A stretch of DNA of 64,000 nt from NCBI RefSeq assembly GCF_015356865.1, contig NZ_JAAFZA010000029.1, positions 1 through 64,000 on the forward strand, read 5' to 3'. This document shows, one piece after another, positions 24,850 through 33,760 of the stretch. The stretch comes from Catenulispora pinisilvae (GTDB taxonomy: Bacteria; Actinomycetota; Actinomycetes; Streptomycetales; Catenulisporaceae). The position numbers and the translations under genes are program-made. Each line of letters begins with the position of its first letter. The first letter of the stretch is position 1. A model generated the notes under the pieces. The model did not search any database, had not been told where the DNA came from, and saw only the letters and a program-made list of their open reading frames with translations.

Positions 24850-25048
24850 GTTCTCGCCCGATAGCCGATTGCGTTTTCTCGGAGGTCGGCTGAAATACGG
24901 TCAGGTACAACGCGTTAAGTGTTGTTCGGAGCGGATTTCCCGGTAGCCGACGCGTGATGACCCATCAAGCAGGCGCGGGGGATCGGGCGATGATGACTGG
25001 GAAAGCCGTGGATCATGTCCGCTGTTGTTTCCCGCGTGCGCGGCGAAA

Positions 25049-25089
25049 GACAAGCGCCGGGCGGCCTCCCGGCCCACCCGGCGCTTGTC
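25049..25089. terminator. Terminator between convergent genes
   Basis: GACAAGCGCCGGG (25049-25061) pairs perfectly with CCCGGCGCTTGTC (25077-25089), a 13-bp stem with a 15-nt GC-rich loop. It sits between the SpoU gene and the convergent whiB-like gene, so it can serve both. Confidence 0.8.
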
Positions 25090-25157
25090 CGTAACGTGGC
25101 TGCGTTGCTGTCTTGCCGTGTTGCCGTAAGTCTTCTGTGCTGGGTAAGGCTTTTTCT

Positions 25158-25189
25158 GCTCTTGTGCTCTTGTGCTCTTGTGCTCTTGT
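25158..25189. repeat. Four perfect tandem copies of GCTCTTGT
   Basis: Units at 25158, 25166, 25174 and 25182 are identical. The array lies 15 bp beyond the stop of the whiB-like gene, between that gene and the terminator. Confidence 0.9.
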
Positions 25190-25203
25190 GATCTCGTGGC
25201 GGG

Positions 25204-25653
25204 TCAGGCCGCCACTTCGGTCCCCTCCCTGGCCGCCTGGGCGTCCGCGAAGCCCCGGTCGCGCTGTGTGCCGATGCGGATCGGCACCACGACCGGTCGG
25301 GCCCCGGTCGCCGCGCCCCGGCGCCGCCGGGACTCCTCGCCCCGCTCCAGCTCCGTCAATCCGCCCCAGATGCCGAACTGTTCCGGCAACGCCAGCGCGT
25401 GCTCAAGGCACTGCTGGCGGACCGGGCAGTCGTCGCACACCCGCTTGGCCGCCGTCTCGCGCTTCTCCCGTTCCCGGATCCGTTCCGAATCCGGGGCGAA
25501 GAACACCGCCGCGTCCCCGGACTGGCACAGTCCGCGCTCCTGCCAGCCGAGCTTGAGCTCGGCGATCGGCGGGATCCGGGCCGCCGTCCGGGCCGACGAC
25601 GAGCGGACCGGTATCGGCCCGACGGCTCCTCGCACCGTGGTCTGCTGAGCCAT
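25204..25653 (-). CDS. WhiB-family iron-sulfur transcriptional regulator
   Basis: The 149-residue protein has the four Wbl cysteines that bind a [4Fe-4S] cluster: Cys43, Cys73, Cys76 and Cys82 (GLC, then RVCDDCPVRQQC). The family turn GIWGG follows, with a basic tail ESRRRRG. Wbl proteins act with the vegetative sigma factor at promoters for development or stress. Conserved regions begin around WQERGLC. The ATG at 25653 has a purine-rich GGAGGGGGTGAG site; a longer frame upstream has no support. The 40 residues before the first cysteine and the Ala/Glu-rich tail after the basic region are not family-typical. Subclass not assigned. Confidence 0.9.
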   Translation of the reverse strand: MAQQTTVRGAVGPIPVRSSSARTAARIPPIAELKLGWQERGLCQSGDAAVFFAPDSERIREREKRETAAKRVCDDCPVRQQCLEHALALPEQFGIWGGLTELERGEESRRRRGAATGARPVVVPIRIGTQRDRGFADAQAAREGTEVAA

Positions 25654-26349
25654 GGTCGGCTCACCCCCTCCACTGCCTTTAGTTCTACACAGGTTCTGCG
25701 CAGGTTTCCCCGCGCACCTGCCGTGACTCACCCGGACGCAGTCGCACCGCCTCTCAGCTGGATGCCGTCAGCGGCAACGCCGGGTTACGGGTGTAACGGA
25801 TCACGGGCTTGCCGTGTTCCCGCCGAACGGGGCGAAATCTTCTCAGCTCGTTTCGATGAACGGCCCGGTCCCGACCGGTCACGGCACATGCACGCGCGGT
25901 TGCACGAGCATCGGCGGATTCACTCGAGAAGGCGGTATGACGCCCGGATGGGGTTCATCGGCGCGGCGGCGGATAAACCACTGGGGGAGGAGAATTTTTC
26001 GCACGATGTTATGGCAACAGTGATAGGCCAACTGGCCGCACCATCGGCTGCGCCGCCTCCGATGTCGGCCCCGATCGGCAATGCCGGGCGCCCGGTGCCC
26101 TCCGGCCCGGTAAGAAGGAGATTTTTTGCCGAAACCGCCGTCTGTCACAGGGCCCTGATCAGGCTGATCCCGGCTTTCGCAGGTATTCGCCATAGTCCTT
26201 TCGGGTGGTTGTACTACCATTGGAGGCTTGTTCGGGTCTAACGTCTGAACCAGCCCTCTGCGACGACCGGCCCACAGGCCGCCGCCGTGTCGGGCTGCGG
26301 TCGGCGCGGGGCCGGTCCGCTCCAGGCGCATGGACCGAAGGGTTCTGCC
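25654..26349. other. Long intergenic region between divergent whiB-like and XRE-type genes
   Basis: Nearly 700 bp hold no convincing full gene. It contains an inverted repeat GTTAC/GTAAC at 25784-25797 upstream of whiB and an imperfect palindrome TGGTTGTACTACCA near 26206-26219. Two strong ribosome-like purine tracts are each followed by a T-run: GGAGGAG near 25986, then ATG 26006 with a 5-codon frame, and AAGGAG near 26113, then TTG with a 10-codon frame. These may be leader peptides or parts of a long 5' region of the downstream regulator. Confidence 0.45.
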
Positions 26350-27852
26350 ATGCAGGTGGATTCAGGCTCTTCCCCGGGTAAGAAGCCGGCGGGCAACACC
26401 GCGCTGAAGGCCTTGCGGCTGTCCCGGCACTGGACTCAGGCCGAATTCGCCGCCGAGTTCGAGAAAGCCTCCCGTGCGCTTGGTAAGGTGCTGTCACTGT
26501 CCGTCCGGCAGGTCCGCCGGTGGGAGAGTGAGGATCCGCCGTGTCCGCTCCCGGCGTACCAGCGGGTCTTGGAAGAAGTTTTCGGCGTCTCCGTCGCGCA
26601 GATGGGATTCCAGGTCGGATGGTCGGTGCCGTGGGCACCGCGGCCGGAATCGTCGCAGCCACCGACCGCCGCTACTGGGTGTGCAACGGATGCGGAGCCT
26701 GAGCAGGACGGGGTAGCTGGGGGAGCCACGCAACACGGACGGATGGCAGGGCTGTGCCGCACACGGCCCGCCGACCGATCTGGAGGGCACGACCCAGTGA
26801 AGCGACGAGAGTTCGTCACCAGCGCCGCAGCGGCGCTGACCGTGGCCGGGGCAGGTGAGTCCGCGTACGCCGCCGAGGCCTCTGAACGGCTCCCGGCCGC
26901 CGCCGACCCGGCCGGCCGCGCGGTCCCGTTCGACCGCCAGATGGTGGACGGCTACGAGTTCATCACCAGCCAACAGCGGTCCCTGTACTACACGGTCCCC
27001 CCGGCCCGCATGTACTCCCCGGCGGTGGCGCATGCCCAGCTCGGGGCGGCGCTGCTGAGCGGAACCGGACCGCAGACCCAGCGCTCCCGGCTGGCCGGCT
27101 CGCTGGCCGAGGCCTCGCTGCTGGCCGCCCGGCTGGCGTTCTTCGACCTGAAGAAGACCGAGCCGGCCCGCATGCACTACCGCAACGCACTGGTCGCCGC
27201 CCGCGAGGCCGACGACCACCAGCTGGGCTCGGCGATCCTGGCGCACCTGGCCTTCGTCCCGGCCTGGGACGGCAAGGCCGGGGAGTCCCGGGACCTGATG
27301 CGCGCCGCCTACGCGCACGCCGCCCGCGGGGTCAGCGCGGTCCAGCGCTCCTGGCTGCACGCCGTGGACGCCGAGATCGAGGCCCGGCTGGGCGATCACA
27401 AGCGCGCGGTCGACCTGATCGGCAGGGCGGAGGAGGCCCTGTCGGACGCCGACCGCTCCAGCGTCCCGGACCCGGAGTGGCTGGACTACTTCGACGCCAC
27501 CCGCCTCAACGGATTCAAGGGTTTCTGCCACATCAACGGCGGCAGTCCGGAACTGGCCCAGGAAGCGCTGCTGTGCTCGCTGATGGCGCTCAAGCCCAAC
27601 GAGGCCAAGCAGCGCACCATCGTGCTGGCCGACATGGCGGACATCCACGTGCGCACCAAGGAGATCGAGCAGGCCTGCGTCACGTTGGAGCGGGCCCTGG
27701 TGAACCTGGACAAGCACTGGTACGGCATCGGCTGGGACCGGATCTACAACGTGCGCCGCAAGATGGACAACTTCGGGGACACCCGCTCGGTCCGGGAACT
27801 GGACATGCGGATGAACTCTTCGTGGGGCGCGACGATGCGCCTGGCGACCTGA
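26350..27852 (+). CDS. XRE-type regulator with internal Tat-like motif and C-terminal TPR-like domain
   Basis: This 500-residue protein starts with a helix-turn-helix (residues about 18-75: LKALRLSRHWTQAEFAAEF, VRQVRRWES). A variable linker follows, then at about residue 150 a KRREFVTSAAAALTVAGAG stretch resembling a Tat signal (R-R-x-F and hydrophobic core). The rest is helical repeats typical of TPR domains in large actinomycete regulators (ADMADIHVRTKEIEQACVTLERAL). I place the start at ATG 26350. A GTG at 26797 directly before KRREF raises the alternative that a second protein is made there. Related Streptomyces proteins combine these elements in one chain. Target genes unknown. Confidence 0.75.
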   Translation: MQVDSGSSPGKKPAGNTALKALRLSRHWTQAEFAAEFEKASRALGKVLSLSVRQVRRWESEDPPCPLPAYQRVLEEVFGVSVAQMGFQVGWSVPWAPRPESSQPPTAATGCATDAEPEQDGVAGGATQHGRMAGLCRTRPADRSGGHDPVKRREFVTSAAAALTVAGAGESAYAAEASERLPAAADPAGRAVPFDRQMVDGYEFITSQQRSLYYTVPPARMYSPAVAHAQLGAALLSGTGPQTQRSRLAGSLAEASLLAARLAFFDLKKTEPARMHYRNALVAAREADDHQLGSAILAHLAFVPAWDGKAGESRDLMRAAYAHAARGVSAVQRSWLHAVDAEIEARLGDHKRAVDLIGRAEEALSDADRSSVPDPEWLDYFDATRLNGFKGFCHINGGSPELAQEALLCSLMALKPNEAKQRTIVLADMADIHVRTKEIEQACVTLERALVNLDKHWYGIGWDRIYNVRRKMDNFGDTRSVRELDMRMNSSWGATMRLAT

Positions 27853-27885
27853 GCCGGCGGACCGGGGGTCCAGGACTGGTCAGCA

Positions 27886-27931
27886 GGGGATCCGCCGCTG
27901 ATGGTGGCCGGGTGGCCATCGGCGGATCCCC
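27886..27931 (+). terminator. Terminator after the XRE/TPR regulator
   Basis: GGGGATCCGCCG (27886-27897) pairs with CGGCGGATCCCC (27920-27931), and the loop continues the stem after a small bulge. It begins 33 bp after the stop codon. Confidence 0.8.
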
Positions 27932-28025
27932 CGGCTTCTCGGCTCCGCGATCGCCGTGAGTGCGCAGGCCGCACCGTTGCCGGTGCTCTGGACTCCAAGC
28001 GTTTGCGGGCGCTACGTTCCCAGGC

Positions 28026-29480
28026 GTGTCAGAGAACCGAGATAAAGACATTGATAGTCGAGGCGTGGTCGTGGTCGGCGCCGGTCCCACCGGACTGTTG
28101 CTGGCCGGCGATCTGGCGGCGGCCGGCATCCCGGTGACGCTGCTGGAGCGACGGCATCCGGGCCGCTCCAACCTGAGCCGCGCGCTGGTCGTGCACGCGA
28201 GCACCTTGGAAGCCCTGGACTCCCGGGACATCGCCGCCCCGCTGATCGAGCGCGGCGCGCCGGTGCGGTCGCTGCGGTTGTTCGACACCGCGGTCGTGGA
28301 CGTCTCAGAGCTGCCCACGCCCTATCCGTACCTGCTGGTGGTGCCGCAGTACGAGACCGAGGCCGTGCTGTACGAGCGGCTGGAACGGCTCGGCGTCCGG
28401 ATCCGGTACGAGACCGAGGTCGTCGGCCTGCGCCAGGACCTGGACGGTGTGACCGTGACGGTCCGCGAGGCGTCCGGCACCCGCGAAGAACGCGCCGCCT
28501 ACGTCGTCGGCACCGACGGCAGCCGCAGCGCGGTCCGCTCGCTGCTCGGCGTGGAGTTCCCCGGGCACACCGTGGTGGCCTCGGTGATGCTGGTGGACGC
28601 GAAGCTGTCCCACCCGCCGCAGACCCGCATCGCGACCAACACCGACGGCGACAAGTTCGCCTTCGTGGCCCCGTTCAAGGACGGCTACCACCGCGTCATC
28701 TGCTGGGACCAGAAGCACGCCAAGGCCGAGACCGAGCCGGTGGAACTGGCCGAGGTGCGCGACATCCTGCGCGAGACCCTGGGCTCGGACTTCGGGATGG
28801 GCGAACCGCGCTGGTCCAGCCGCTTCCACAGCGACGAGCGGCAGGCCGAGCGCTACCGGGTCGGGCGCGTGTTCCTGGCCGGCGACGCCGCGCACACCCA
28901 CAGCCCGGCCGGCGGCCAGGGCATGAACACCGGCCTGCTGGACGCCGCCAATCTGTCGTGGAAGCTGATCGCGGTCCTGCGCGGGCGGGCCGGCGAGGGG
29001 CTGCTGGACAGCTATGAGCGCGAGCGCCATCCGGTCGGTGCCGCGGTGATCAAGGGATCGGGCCGGCTGCTGCGGGCCGCGCAGATCAAGATGACGCCGG
29101 CCCGCAAGGCCCGGAACCTGGCGATGCACTTCGCCCTCGGGCGACCGGCGGTGAACCGACGGATCGGCTTCGCCCTGTCGGGACTGTGGATCACGTATCC
29201 GGCTCCCCGCGGCGCCCACGCACTGACCGGGCACCGAGCCGGGGACGTGGCGCTGACCGGCACGCCCGCGCGCCTGCTGGAAGCGTTGCGCAGCGGCGGT
29301 TTCGTGCTGCTGGCTCCGCCGGAGCTGCATGCGGTGGCGGCCGCAGCGGGGGTCTCGGCGGCGGTGCCGGCAGACGGCGGTCCGGTGCGGCTGGTCCGGC
29401 CGGACGGCTATATCGGGTGGGCGGCCGAGGCGCCGAGTGCCCAGGAGGTCGCGGCGGCGATCGCCGCTTCCGGGGCCTGA
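28026..29480 (+). CDS. FAD-dependent monooxygenase (PheA/TfdB, aromatic hydroxylase type)
   Basis: The 484-residue protein has the FAD dinucleotide fold at its start (VVVVGAGPTGLLLAGDLAAAGIPVTLLER), the DG motif as YVVGTDGSRSAVRSLLGVEFPG, and the second FAD motif GRVFLAGDAAHTHSPAGGQGMNTGLLDAANLSWKL. This matches class A flavoprotein monooxygenases that hydroxylate aromatic or polyketide substrates. A C-terminal thioredoxin-like part follows. I chose the GTG at 28026, which leaves a short N-terminus before the Rossmann fold; no strong ribosome site is seen. It is followed after about 40 bp by an LLM oxidoreductase, and the two may act together. Confidence 0.88.
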   Translation: MSENRDKDIDSRGVVVVGAGPTGLLLAGDLAAAGIPVTLLERRHPGRSNLSRALVVHASTLEALDSRDIAAPLIERGAPVRSLRLFDTAVVDVSELPTPYPYLLVVPQYETEAVLYERLERLGVRIRYETEVVGLRQDLDGVTVTVREASGTREERAAYVVGTDGSRSAVRSLLGVEFPGHTVVASVMLVDAKLSHPPQTRIATNTDGDKFAFVAPFKDGYHRVICWDQKHAKAETEPVELAEVRDILRETLGSDFGMGEPRWSSRFHSDERQAERYRVGRVFLAGDAAHTHSPAGGQGMNTGLLDAANLSWKLIAVLRGRAGEGLLDSYERERHPVGAAVIKGSGRLLRAAQIKMTPARKARNLAMHFALGRPAVNRRIGFALSGLWITYPAPRGAHALTGHRAGDVALTGTPARLLEALRSGGFVLLAPPELHAVAAAAGVSAAVPADGGPVRLVRPDGYIGWAAEAPSAQEVAAAIAASGA

Positions 29481-29521
29481 GAACCAGTCACAGACCATCA
29501 CGTTCCTGGAAGATGGCGGCC

Positions 29522-30469
29522 ATGCGTCCCTTTCGTTTCCTCGCGGCGATCGACGACGACGAGGCGTTCTCCGACCTGATCCCGTTCGCCCGCAAGGCCG
29601 AGGCGATGGGCTACTCCGCCTTCGTGATCCCCGACCACCTCATGGGCCTGGCCCCGCTGCTCCCGCTGGCGCAGGTCGCGGCGGTGACCGAGCGCCTGCG
29701 GGTCGGCACCTTCGTCCTCAACAACAGCCTGCGGCACCCGGCGGTGCTGGCCCAGGAGTTGGCGACCCTCGACCGGTTGTCGAACGGCCGCCTGGACATC
29801 GGGATCGGCGCCGGGTGGAACAAGCCCGAATACGACGCGATCGGCATCCCCTTCGAGCCGGTCGGCGTGCGCATCAAGAAGCTGGCCGAGGCGATCGCGG
29901 TCATCAAGGGCAGCTTCACCGAGGGGCCGTTCTCCTTCGCCGGCGAGTACTACACGATCACCGATCTGGCCGATATCCCGGCCCCGGTGCAGCGGCCGCA
30001 TCCGCCGTTCTTCCTCGGCGGGGGCGGCAAGCGGTTCCTGACGCTGGCCGGCCGGCAGGCCCAGATCGTCGGGCTGGCGCCGCGCCTCGTGATCGGCGAG
30101 GGTGCTCCCCGCCTGGACGCGCCGAGTATCACCGCGGCGGCGACCGAGGAGAAGATCGGCTGGATCCGGGCCGCCGCGGGCGACCGCTTCGACGAGATCG
30201 AGCTGAACACCTATCCGACCGGCGGGCCCATCGTCGTCACCGCCGAGCCCCGGATCGAGGCGCGGCGCCGCGTCGACCGGATCCGCGAGCAGACCGGCGT
30301 CGAGCTGAGCGTCGAGGAGGTCCTGGAGTCGCCGCACACCTTCGTCGGCAGCGCCAAGGACCTGACGCGCAAGTTCCTGGAGCTGCGCGAACGCTTCGGG
30401 ATCAGCTCGTTCCTGATCGACGATCTGGACGCCATGGCGCCGGTCGTGGAACAACTCGCCGGGCAGTAG
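29522..30469 (+). CDS. LLM-class F420-dependent oxidoreductase
   Basis: The 315-residue protein is a luciferase-like TIM barrel: FAAxx-type start RFLAAIDDDEAFSDLIPFAR, YSAFVIPDHLMGLAPLLPLAQVAAVTERLRVGTFVLNN, and LATLDRLSNGRLDIGIGAGWNKPEYDAIGI. The last is the hallmark of actinobacterial F420-type LLM enzymes. It would use F420 (or FMN) to oxidise or reduce an unknown organic substrate. The ATG at 29522 has GGAAG nine bases upstream; an ATG at 29513 is also in frame. It ends just before a strong terminator. Confidence 0.87.
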   Translation: MRPFRFLAAIDDDEAFSDLIPFARKAEAMGYSAFVIPDHLMGLAPLLPLAQVAAVTERLRVGTFVLNNSLRHPAVLAQELATLDRLSNGRLDIGIGAGWNKPEYDAIGIPFEPVGVRIKKLAEAIAVIKGSFTEGPFSFAGEYYTITDLADIPAPVQRPHPPFFLGGGGKRFLTLAGRQAQIVGLAPRLVIGEGAPRLDAPSITAAATEEKIGWIRAAAGDRFDEIELNTYPTGGPIVVTAEPRIEARRRVDRIREQTGVELSVEEVLESPHTFVGSAKDLTRKFLELRERFGISSFLIDDLDAMAPVVEQLAGQ

Positions 30470-30478
30470 CGGGCACAA

Positions 30479-30518
30479 GGCGATGGGGAGGTTCCCGGTC
30501 GGGAACCTCCCCATCGCC
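30479..30518. terminator. Perfect 18-bp hairpin terminator between convergent genes
   Basis: Positions 30479-30496 and 30501-30518 are exact reverse complements with the 4-nt loop GGTC. The hairpin stands 10 bp after the LLM oxidoreductase stop and 22 bp before the convergent MMPL stop, so it can serve both genes. Confidence 0.9.
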
Positions 30519-30539
30519 GTCGCTCAGCTACAGCGGCAC

Positions 30540-32735
30540 CTACACCAGCACGCTGTCATCCGAGGAGCGCGCGGCGGCCAGCGTCCCGCCGTCGGGCTCG
30601 TCGGACCGGGACAGCCGCGAGGGCCACCACATCACCTTGCCGATGTCCAGCGTGAGCGCCGTGACCAGCACCGACCGCACGATCATGGTGTCCAGCAGCA
30701 CCCCGAGCGCGACCGCGAAGCCGATCTCGGCGAACGGCACGATCGGCAGCGTGGCCAGCACCCCGAAGGTGGCGGCCAGCACCAGTCCGGCCCAGGTGAT
30801 CACGCCGCCGGTGGCCGACAGGCCGACCAGCGCGCCGCGCCGGGTGCCGCGCCGGACCGACTCCTCCCTGATGCGGGTCATCAGGAAGATGTTGTAGTCG
30901 ATACCCAGTGCCACCAGGAACACGAAGCCGAACAGCGGCATCCCGATGTCCACGCCGTGCCAGCCCAGGCCCTTGAACACCAGGGCGCTGATGCCCAGCG
31001 AGGCGCCGAAGGACAGGATGACCGTCAGGATCAGCAACAGCGGTGCCAGGAAGGCGCGCAGCAGCAGGCCCAGGATGATGAACACCGCCAGCAGGATCAG
31101 CGGGATGATCAGCTTGCTGTCGTGGCTGGAGGCGCGGGCGATGTCCAGCGTCACCGCCGGGCCGCCGCCGACCACCGCGTTGGCGCCCGGGATCGAGTGC
31201 ACCGCGGTACGGACCCGGTCGACCGTGTTCTGCGCGGCCTTGGAGTCCGGGGCGTCGGTCAGCGCCGCCTCGACGTAGAAGTGCCCGTTGACGACCGGGT
31301 TCTTCAGGGTCTTCGGGACCTCGACGCCGTTCGGGTCGACCCCCGGGACCGTCTTCAGCTTCGCCACGACCGCGTCCGCCTGGGCGGCATCGCCGATGAC
31401 GGCCAGCGGCTGCCCGGAGTTGTCCGGGAAGTACTGGGCCTGCACCTCGGCGCCGGTCACGGAGGCGGGCTTGGTGACGAACTGCTCGGCCACCGTCTGC
31501 TGGTGGGCGTTGAGCTCGGCGATGCCGCCGGCCAGCGCGACCAGGACCACCGCGGTGCCCACCCACACGGCGCGCGGCCGGACCGCGATCCGCTTGCCCA
31601 TGCGGGCCCAGACACCGTGCTGGGTCGGCTCGTCGGAGCCGAACGTCGGGCGCACCGGCCAGAACACCCAGCGGCCGACGATCACCAGCAGCGCCGGCAT
31701 CAGGGTCAGCATCGCGCACAGCGCGATGATCACGCCGATGGCCAGGACCGGGCCCATGCCCTTGGTCGAGTTCATCTCGGCGACCAGCAGGATCAGCATG
31801 CTGACGGCCACCGTGGCGGAGCTGGCGACCAGAGCGGGCCCGGCTCGGTGCACGGCGTGCGCCATCGCCTCGTGCCGGTCCTCGTACCGCCTGAGCTCTT
31901 CTCGATATCTCGCGATGAGCAGTAGTGCGTAGTCGGTGCCCGCTCCGAACACCAAGACGATCAAGATGAACGCGGCTTGCCCGTTCACCGTCAGACCCGC
32001 GTGTTTGGCCAGGAGGTAGATCACCGACTCGGCCACGGTCAGGGCGGCGCCGCCGACTGTGATCAGCGGGAGCAGCCACAGGATCGGGCTGCGATAGGCG
32101 ATCAGCAGGATGATGATCACCGCGAACCCGGTGAAGTAGGTCAGCGAGCCGTTGATCTTCTTGAAGGCGTCGGCTTCGTCGCCGGCTTCACCCATCGGCC
32201 CGGTGACGTAGGTCTGGAGGCCGGCGGTGGGCGGGCCGAGCGCGGCCTTCATGGCCGCGACGGTGTCCGGAAACTTGTTCCAGCCGTCGCTGCCGGGGTT
32301 CACCGGCACGATGATCTGGATCGCCTTGCCGGCGTTCGGGCCGGTGGTCAGCGCGATGACCTGGACGGCGCTGTGCACCACCAGGTCCAGGTTCTTCGCC
32401 GGCGGGTCCTGCTCCATGACCGCCGCGGCGTGCTGGGCCTGGGCCTTGTCGGCGTCGGTCAGCCCGGTCGACCGGGCGTAGAGCAGGATCGCCGGGTACC
32501 AGTTCGGGTGGAAGTCACCCTCGATCTTCAGTTCCTTCGTGGATTCGGCACTCTTGGGCAGCCAAGACGTGGTGTCGTTCTTCTGGGCGCCGTTCAGCTT
32601 CGTGGCGAAGCTGCCCAGGGCGATGATCACCACCAGCCAGGCGGCGAACACCGCCCACTTGGATCTGCGCCCGGACACGACCCGGGCGAAGACACCCGGT
32701 TCCGAATCCGCGTTGGTCAACGCGTTACCACTCAC
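30540..32735 (-). CDS. MMPL-family RND transporter
   Basis: The 731-residue protein has the MMPL layout. One membrane segment (WAVFAAWLVVIIALGSFA) is followed by a large extracytoplasmic domain (about 45-180), five segments including GAGTDYALLLIARYREELRRYEDRHEAMAHAV, a second extracytoplasmic domain (about 390-510), and a last membrane block with LGIDYNIFLMTRIREESVRRGTRRGALVGLSATGGVITWAGLVLA. The D-Y pairs in the membrane blocks are the proton-relay positions. MMPL proteins move lipids, siderophores or drugs outward. No biosynthetic partner is adjacent; the divergent neighbour is a methyltransferase. Substrate unknown. Confidence 0.92.
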   Translation of the reverse strand: MSGNALTNADSEPGVFARVVSGRRSKWAVFAAWLVVIIALGSFATKLNGAQKNDTTSWLPKSAESTKELKIEGDFHPNWYPAILLYARSTGLTDADKAQAQHAAAVMEQDPPAKNLDLVVHSAVQVIALTTGPNAGKAIQIIVPVNPGSDGWNKFPDTVAAMKAALGPPTAGLQTYVTGPMGEAGDEADAFKKINGSLTYFTGFAVIIILLIAYRSPILWLLPLITVGGAALTVAESVIYLLAKHAGLTVNGQAAFILIVLVFGAGTDYALLLIARYREELRRYEDRHEAMAHAVHRAGPALVASSATVAVSMLILLVAEMNSTKGMGPVLAIGVIIALCAMLTLMPALLVIVGRWVFWPVRPTFGSDEPTQHGVWARMGKRIAVRPRAVWVGTAVVLVALAGGIAELNAHQQTVAEQFVTKPASVTGAEVQAQYFPDNSGQPLAVIGDAAQADAVVAKLKTVPGVDPNGVEVPKTLKNPVVNGHFYVEAALTDAPDSKAAQNTVDRVRTAVHSIPGANAVVGGGPAVTLDIARASSHDSKLIIPLILLAVFIILGLLLRAFLAPLLLILTVILSFGASLGISALVFKGLGWHGVDIGMPLFGFVFLVALGIDYNIFLMTRIREESVRRGTRRGALVGLSATGGVITWAGLVLAATFGVLATLPIVPFAEIGFAVALGVLLDTMIVRSVLVTALTLDIGKVMWWPSRLSRSDEPDGGTLAAARSSDDSVLV

Positions 32736-32962
32736 GAAAGAGCCCCCTCAGGCTATCGCGACCTGGAGTCCGCGGACGGTCCCCACCCCTATGTGCGGGT
32801 CCGACTCGCGGACTCGTTACCCGCCTATTGTGACACGCGATACAACGCGATTTTGCAACCGCGAGGTTAACGACAGGCACTCGACGGTGAGCAGCGAAGT
32901 TCCTGCTAGGAACAGTGGAAACCAGTGGACGGCGCCGGCTTTCGGCGGCTATAGCTGTCCGA

Positions 32963-33709
32963 GTGGATCAGGACTCGCAGACCTTCACCGACGATGATTC
33001 AGCTCTCGTATACGACCTGGAGAACCCCTGGGACCCCGACTGGCCGGCCGACCGCTTCTACTCCGACGCGGTCGCCGCCGCCGAGACGGTCCTCGACGTG
33101 GGCTGCGGCACCGGGAGCATGCTGCACGCGGCCCGGGCCGCCGGGCACACCGGCCGGTTCGTCGGCGTCGATCCGGACGAGTCGATGCTGGCCCGGGCCC
33201 GGCGCCGGACGGACATCGAGTGGGTCCGGGCGAGCGCCGCAGAGCTGGCCTACGCCGAGGAGTTCGACCTCGCCGTGATGGCCAGCAACGCCTTCCAGTG
33301 CTTCGTCACCGACGAGGAGCTGCGGGCCTCGCTGGCCGCGATCCGCCGGGCGCTGGTCGGCGGCGGCACGTTCGTGTTCGGCACCCGCCATCTCCAGGGC
33401 CGGGCCTGGGAGGAGTGGAATCCCGCGAACGCCGGGAACCTCACGCTGCCCGACGGCCGCGAGATCCGCGGCTGGTATCAGGTGGAACGGGTCGACGGCC
33501 CCCGGGTGACGTTCACCGAGACCACCGCGCTCCCGGACGGCGCCCCGCTGCGCGTCTCCGGCACGACGCTGCGCTTCCACACCCCCGAGACACTGAACCC
33601 GTTCCTGGAAGAAGCCGGTTTCCGGATCCAGGAGCAGTACGGCGACTGGCGGCGCGGGCCGCTGACGGCGGACAGCCGCGAAATCATCACCGTCGCGCGC
33701 GCCCAATAA
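32963..33709 (+). CDS. Class I SAM-dependent methyltransferase
   Basis: The 248-residue protein has SAM motif I as VLDVGCGTGSMLHAARAAG, the acidic end of strand 2 as FVGVDPDESML, and motif IV as FDLAVMASNAFQCF. The latter half is a beta-rich part with GREIRGWYQVERVDGPRVTFTE, seen in methyltransferases of the type-11 group. The GTG at 32963 starts DQDSQTFTDDDSALVYDLEN, a typical beginning (Y-D-x-E-N-P-W); a frame from 32915 adds a basic stretch without homology. Target unknown. It precedes ndk on the same strand. Confidence 0.85.
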   Translation: MDQDSQTFTDDDSALVYDLENPWDPDWPADRFYSDAVAAAETVLDVGCGTGSMLHAARAAGHTGRFVGVDPDESMLARARRRTDIEWVRASAAELAYAEEFDLAVMASNAFQCFVTDEELRASLAAIRRALVGGGTFVFGTRHLQGRAWEEWNPANAGNLTLPDGREIRGWYQVERVDGPRVTFTETTALPDGAPLRVSGTTLRFHTPETLNPFLEEAGFRIQEQYGDWRRGPLTADSREIITVARAQ

Positions 33710-33760
33710 GATGCTTACAGAAGTATCGGAAACATCGTCGAAGAGCGAAGGACCACGCAT

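Larger units (their letters stand above)
24850..25203. other. Intergenic region between the SpoU and whiB-like genes
   Basis: These 354 bp lie between convergent genes and hold no convincing gene. They contain the strong hairpin at 25049-25089 and an octanucleotide tandem repeat at 25158-25189. The left half is slightly richer in A and T than the genes. I see nothing else in it. Confidence 0.6.

Noticed and set aside
25879-26331. A 150-residue minus-strand frame upstream of the XRE regulator
   Set aside because: Composition and codon use do not fit a gene, no ribosome site is seen, and it lacks any recognisable domain.
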